From: an uncultured Collinsella sp.
GTDB lineage: Bacteria > Actinomycetota > Coriobacteriia > Coriobacteriales > Coriobacteriaceae
Direction: 5' to 3'
Assembly (NCBI GenBank): GCA_959599615.1
Contig: CAUGKA010000121.1
Span: 1-6,284, forward strand
Length of the DNA stretch: 6,284 nt
Position numbers and translations under genes: made by a program. Of this stretch, positions 5,835 to 6,284 are shown piece after piece. The notes beneath the pieces are model-generated. The model did not search any database and was not told the DNA's origin. It saw only the letters and a list, made by a program, of their open reading frames with translations. Every line of letters begins with the position of its first letter. Within the stretch, counting starts at the first letter, position 1.

Positions 5835-6284
5835 TTAAAGCCGTTGGCACACCGCAGCCACATGCTGCCCGTCAAATCCAAACCCCCAGCGCATGCGACC
5901 CACGCCGGGTCGCGGCACACGGATTTCGTCGATGCCGTCGCGCTCTATGTCGAGCAGCGCCTGCACGGCCAGCAATTCCAACCCTAGCGCGTCCACACCG
6001 GGGTCAAACATCATGTTGATCGAAATCAGCGGGCGCTCATCGAGCATGCCGATCGTGTCTGCCATGTCGAGCACGGCGCCCGTAGGAAAAACCTGGATGT
6101 CCCAGCGATCCGCGCCACACTTTCGCCTCGAGGCGGGATTGGCATAGCCCGGCAATCCAAAGCAGAGTCCTTGCAAGAGCAGATGATATGGCAACGGCGC
6201 ATCTGGGTCGGTCGCACCGATTCCCGCATCTCCCAGGATGCGGTCTAGCGCCTGCTTCACCGTATCCTCGTCCCCGCGGCACAG
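5835..6284 (-). CDS. Unrecognised protein, probably 5'-partial
   Basis: I do not recognise this protein. The frame is open from the right edge to TAA at 5835 (149 codons visible). GTG at 6260 has GAGGA 4 nt upstream and could start a 141-residue protein. However, the eight codons before it remain open with G or C at seven of eight third positions, and they read as the front of a helix (DEDTVKQALDRILG), so the gene more likely begins outside the window. Visible segments include LPYHLLLQGLCFGLPGYANP, WDIQVFPTGAVLDMADTIGM, an alternating acidic and hydrophobic stretch (DPGVDALGLELLAVQALLDI), and the C-terminus VPRPGVGRMRWGFGFDGQHV. No signal peptide or membrane segment is clear, so it is probably a cytosolic domain. 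It is convergent with the glycosyltransferase, with 24 nt and no hairpin terminator between them. Confidence 0.7.
   Translation of the reverse strand: MCRGDEDTVKQALDRILGDAGIGATDPDAPLPYHLLLQGLCFGLPGYANPASRRKCGADRWDIQVFPTGAVLDMADTIGMLDERPLISINMMFDPGVDALGLELLAVQALLDIERDGIDEIRVPRPGVGRMRWGFGFDGQHVAAVCQRL

Overview
The window most likely comes from an actinobacterium of the class Coriobacteriia, Collinsella-like. This is an inference from the moderately GC-rich genes, their protein flavour and the gene content; no rRNA or marker gene is present to confirm it. It reads as a cell-surface polysaccharide (wall or capsule glycan) region beside a possible regulatory gene of different codon style.

Layout. 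Positions 1-814 (minus strand) hold a SatD-family gene whose 3' end lies outside the window. Positions 815-965 are a compact divergent control region: a TATAAT box for each direction and three 19-bp palindromes spaced exactly 29 bp apart. Positions 966-3216 (plus) are a two-gene operon, a GT2 glycosyltransferase followed 4 nt later by an integral-membrane acyltransferase-3 protein. Its stop codon overlaps, in a shared CTAG, the stop of a convergent polytopic membrane protein on the minus strand (3213 to about 4553) that resembles uncharacterised GT-C-like proteins of polysaccharide loci. A second divergent region (about 4554-4790) carries a perfect 18-bp palindrome just downstream of a -10-like box. 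It leads into a plus-strand GT2 glycosyltransferase of the galactofuranosyl/rhamnosyltransferase type (4791-5810). A convergent minus-strand gene of unrecognised function (5835 to the right edge, probably 5'-incomplete) closes the window.

How they may work together (inference): the two cytoplasmic GT2 enzymes would extend a lipid-linked glycan, the acyltransferase would acylate it in the membrane, and the large membrane protein may modify or transfer sugar on the outer face. The SatD-like protein has an apparent C-terminal DNA-binding segment and sits directly on the palindrome array, so it is the natural candidate to control itself and the glycosyltransferase/acyltransferase operon. That possible pairing of a SatD-like regulator with a periodic operator array is the most interesting element here. 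No rRNA, tRNA, insertion sequence or CRISPR array was seen.
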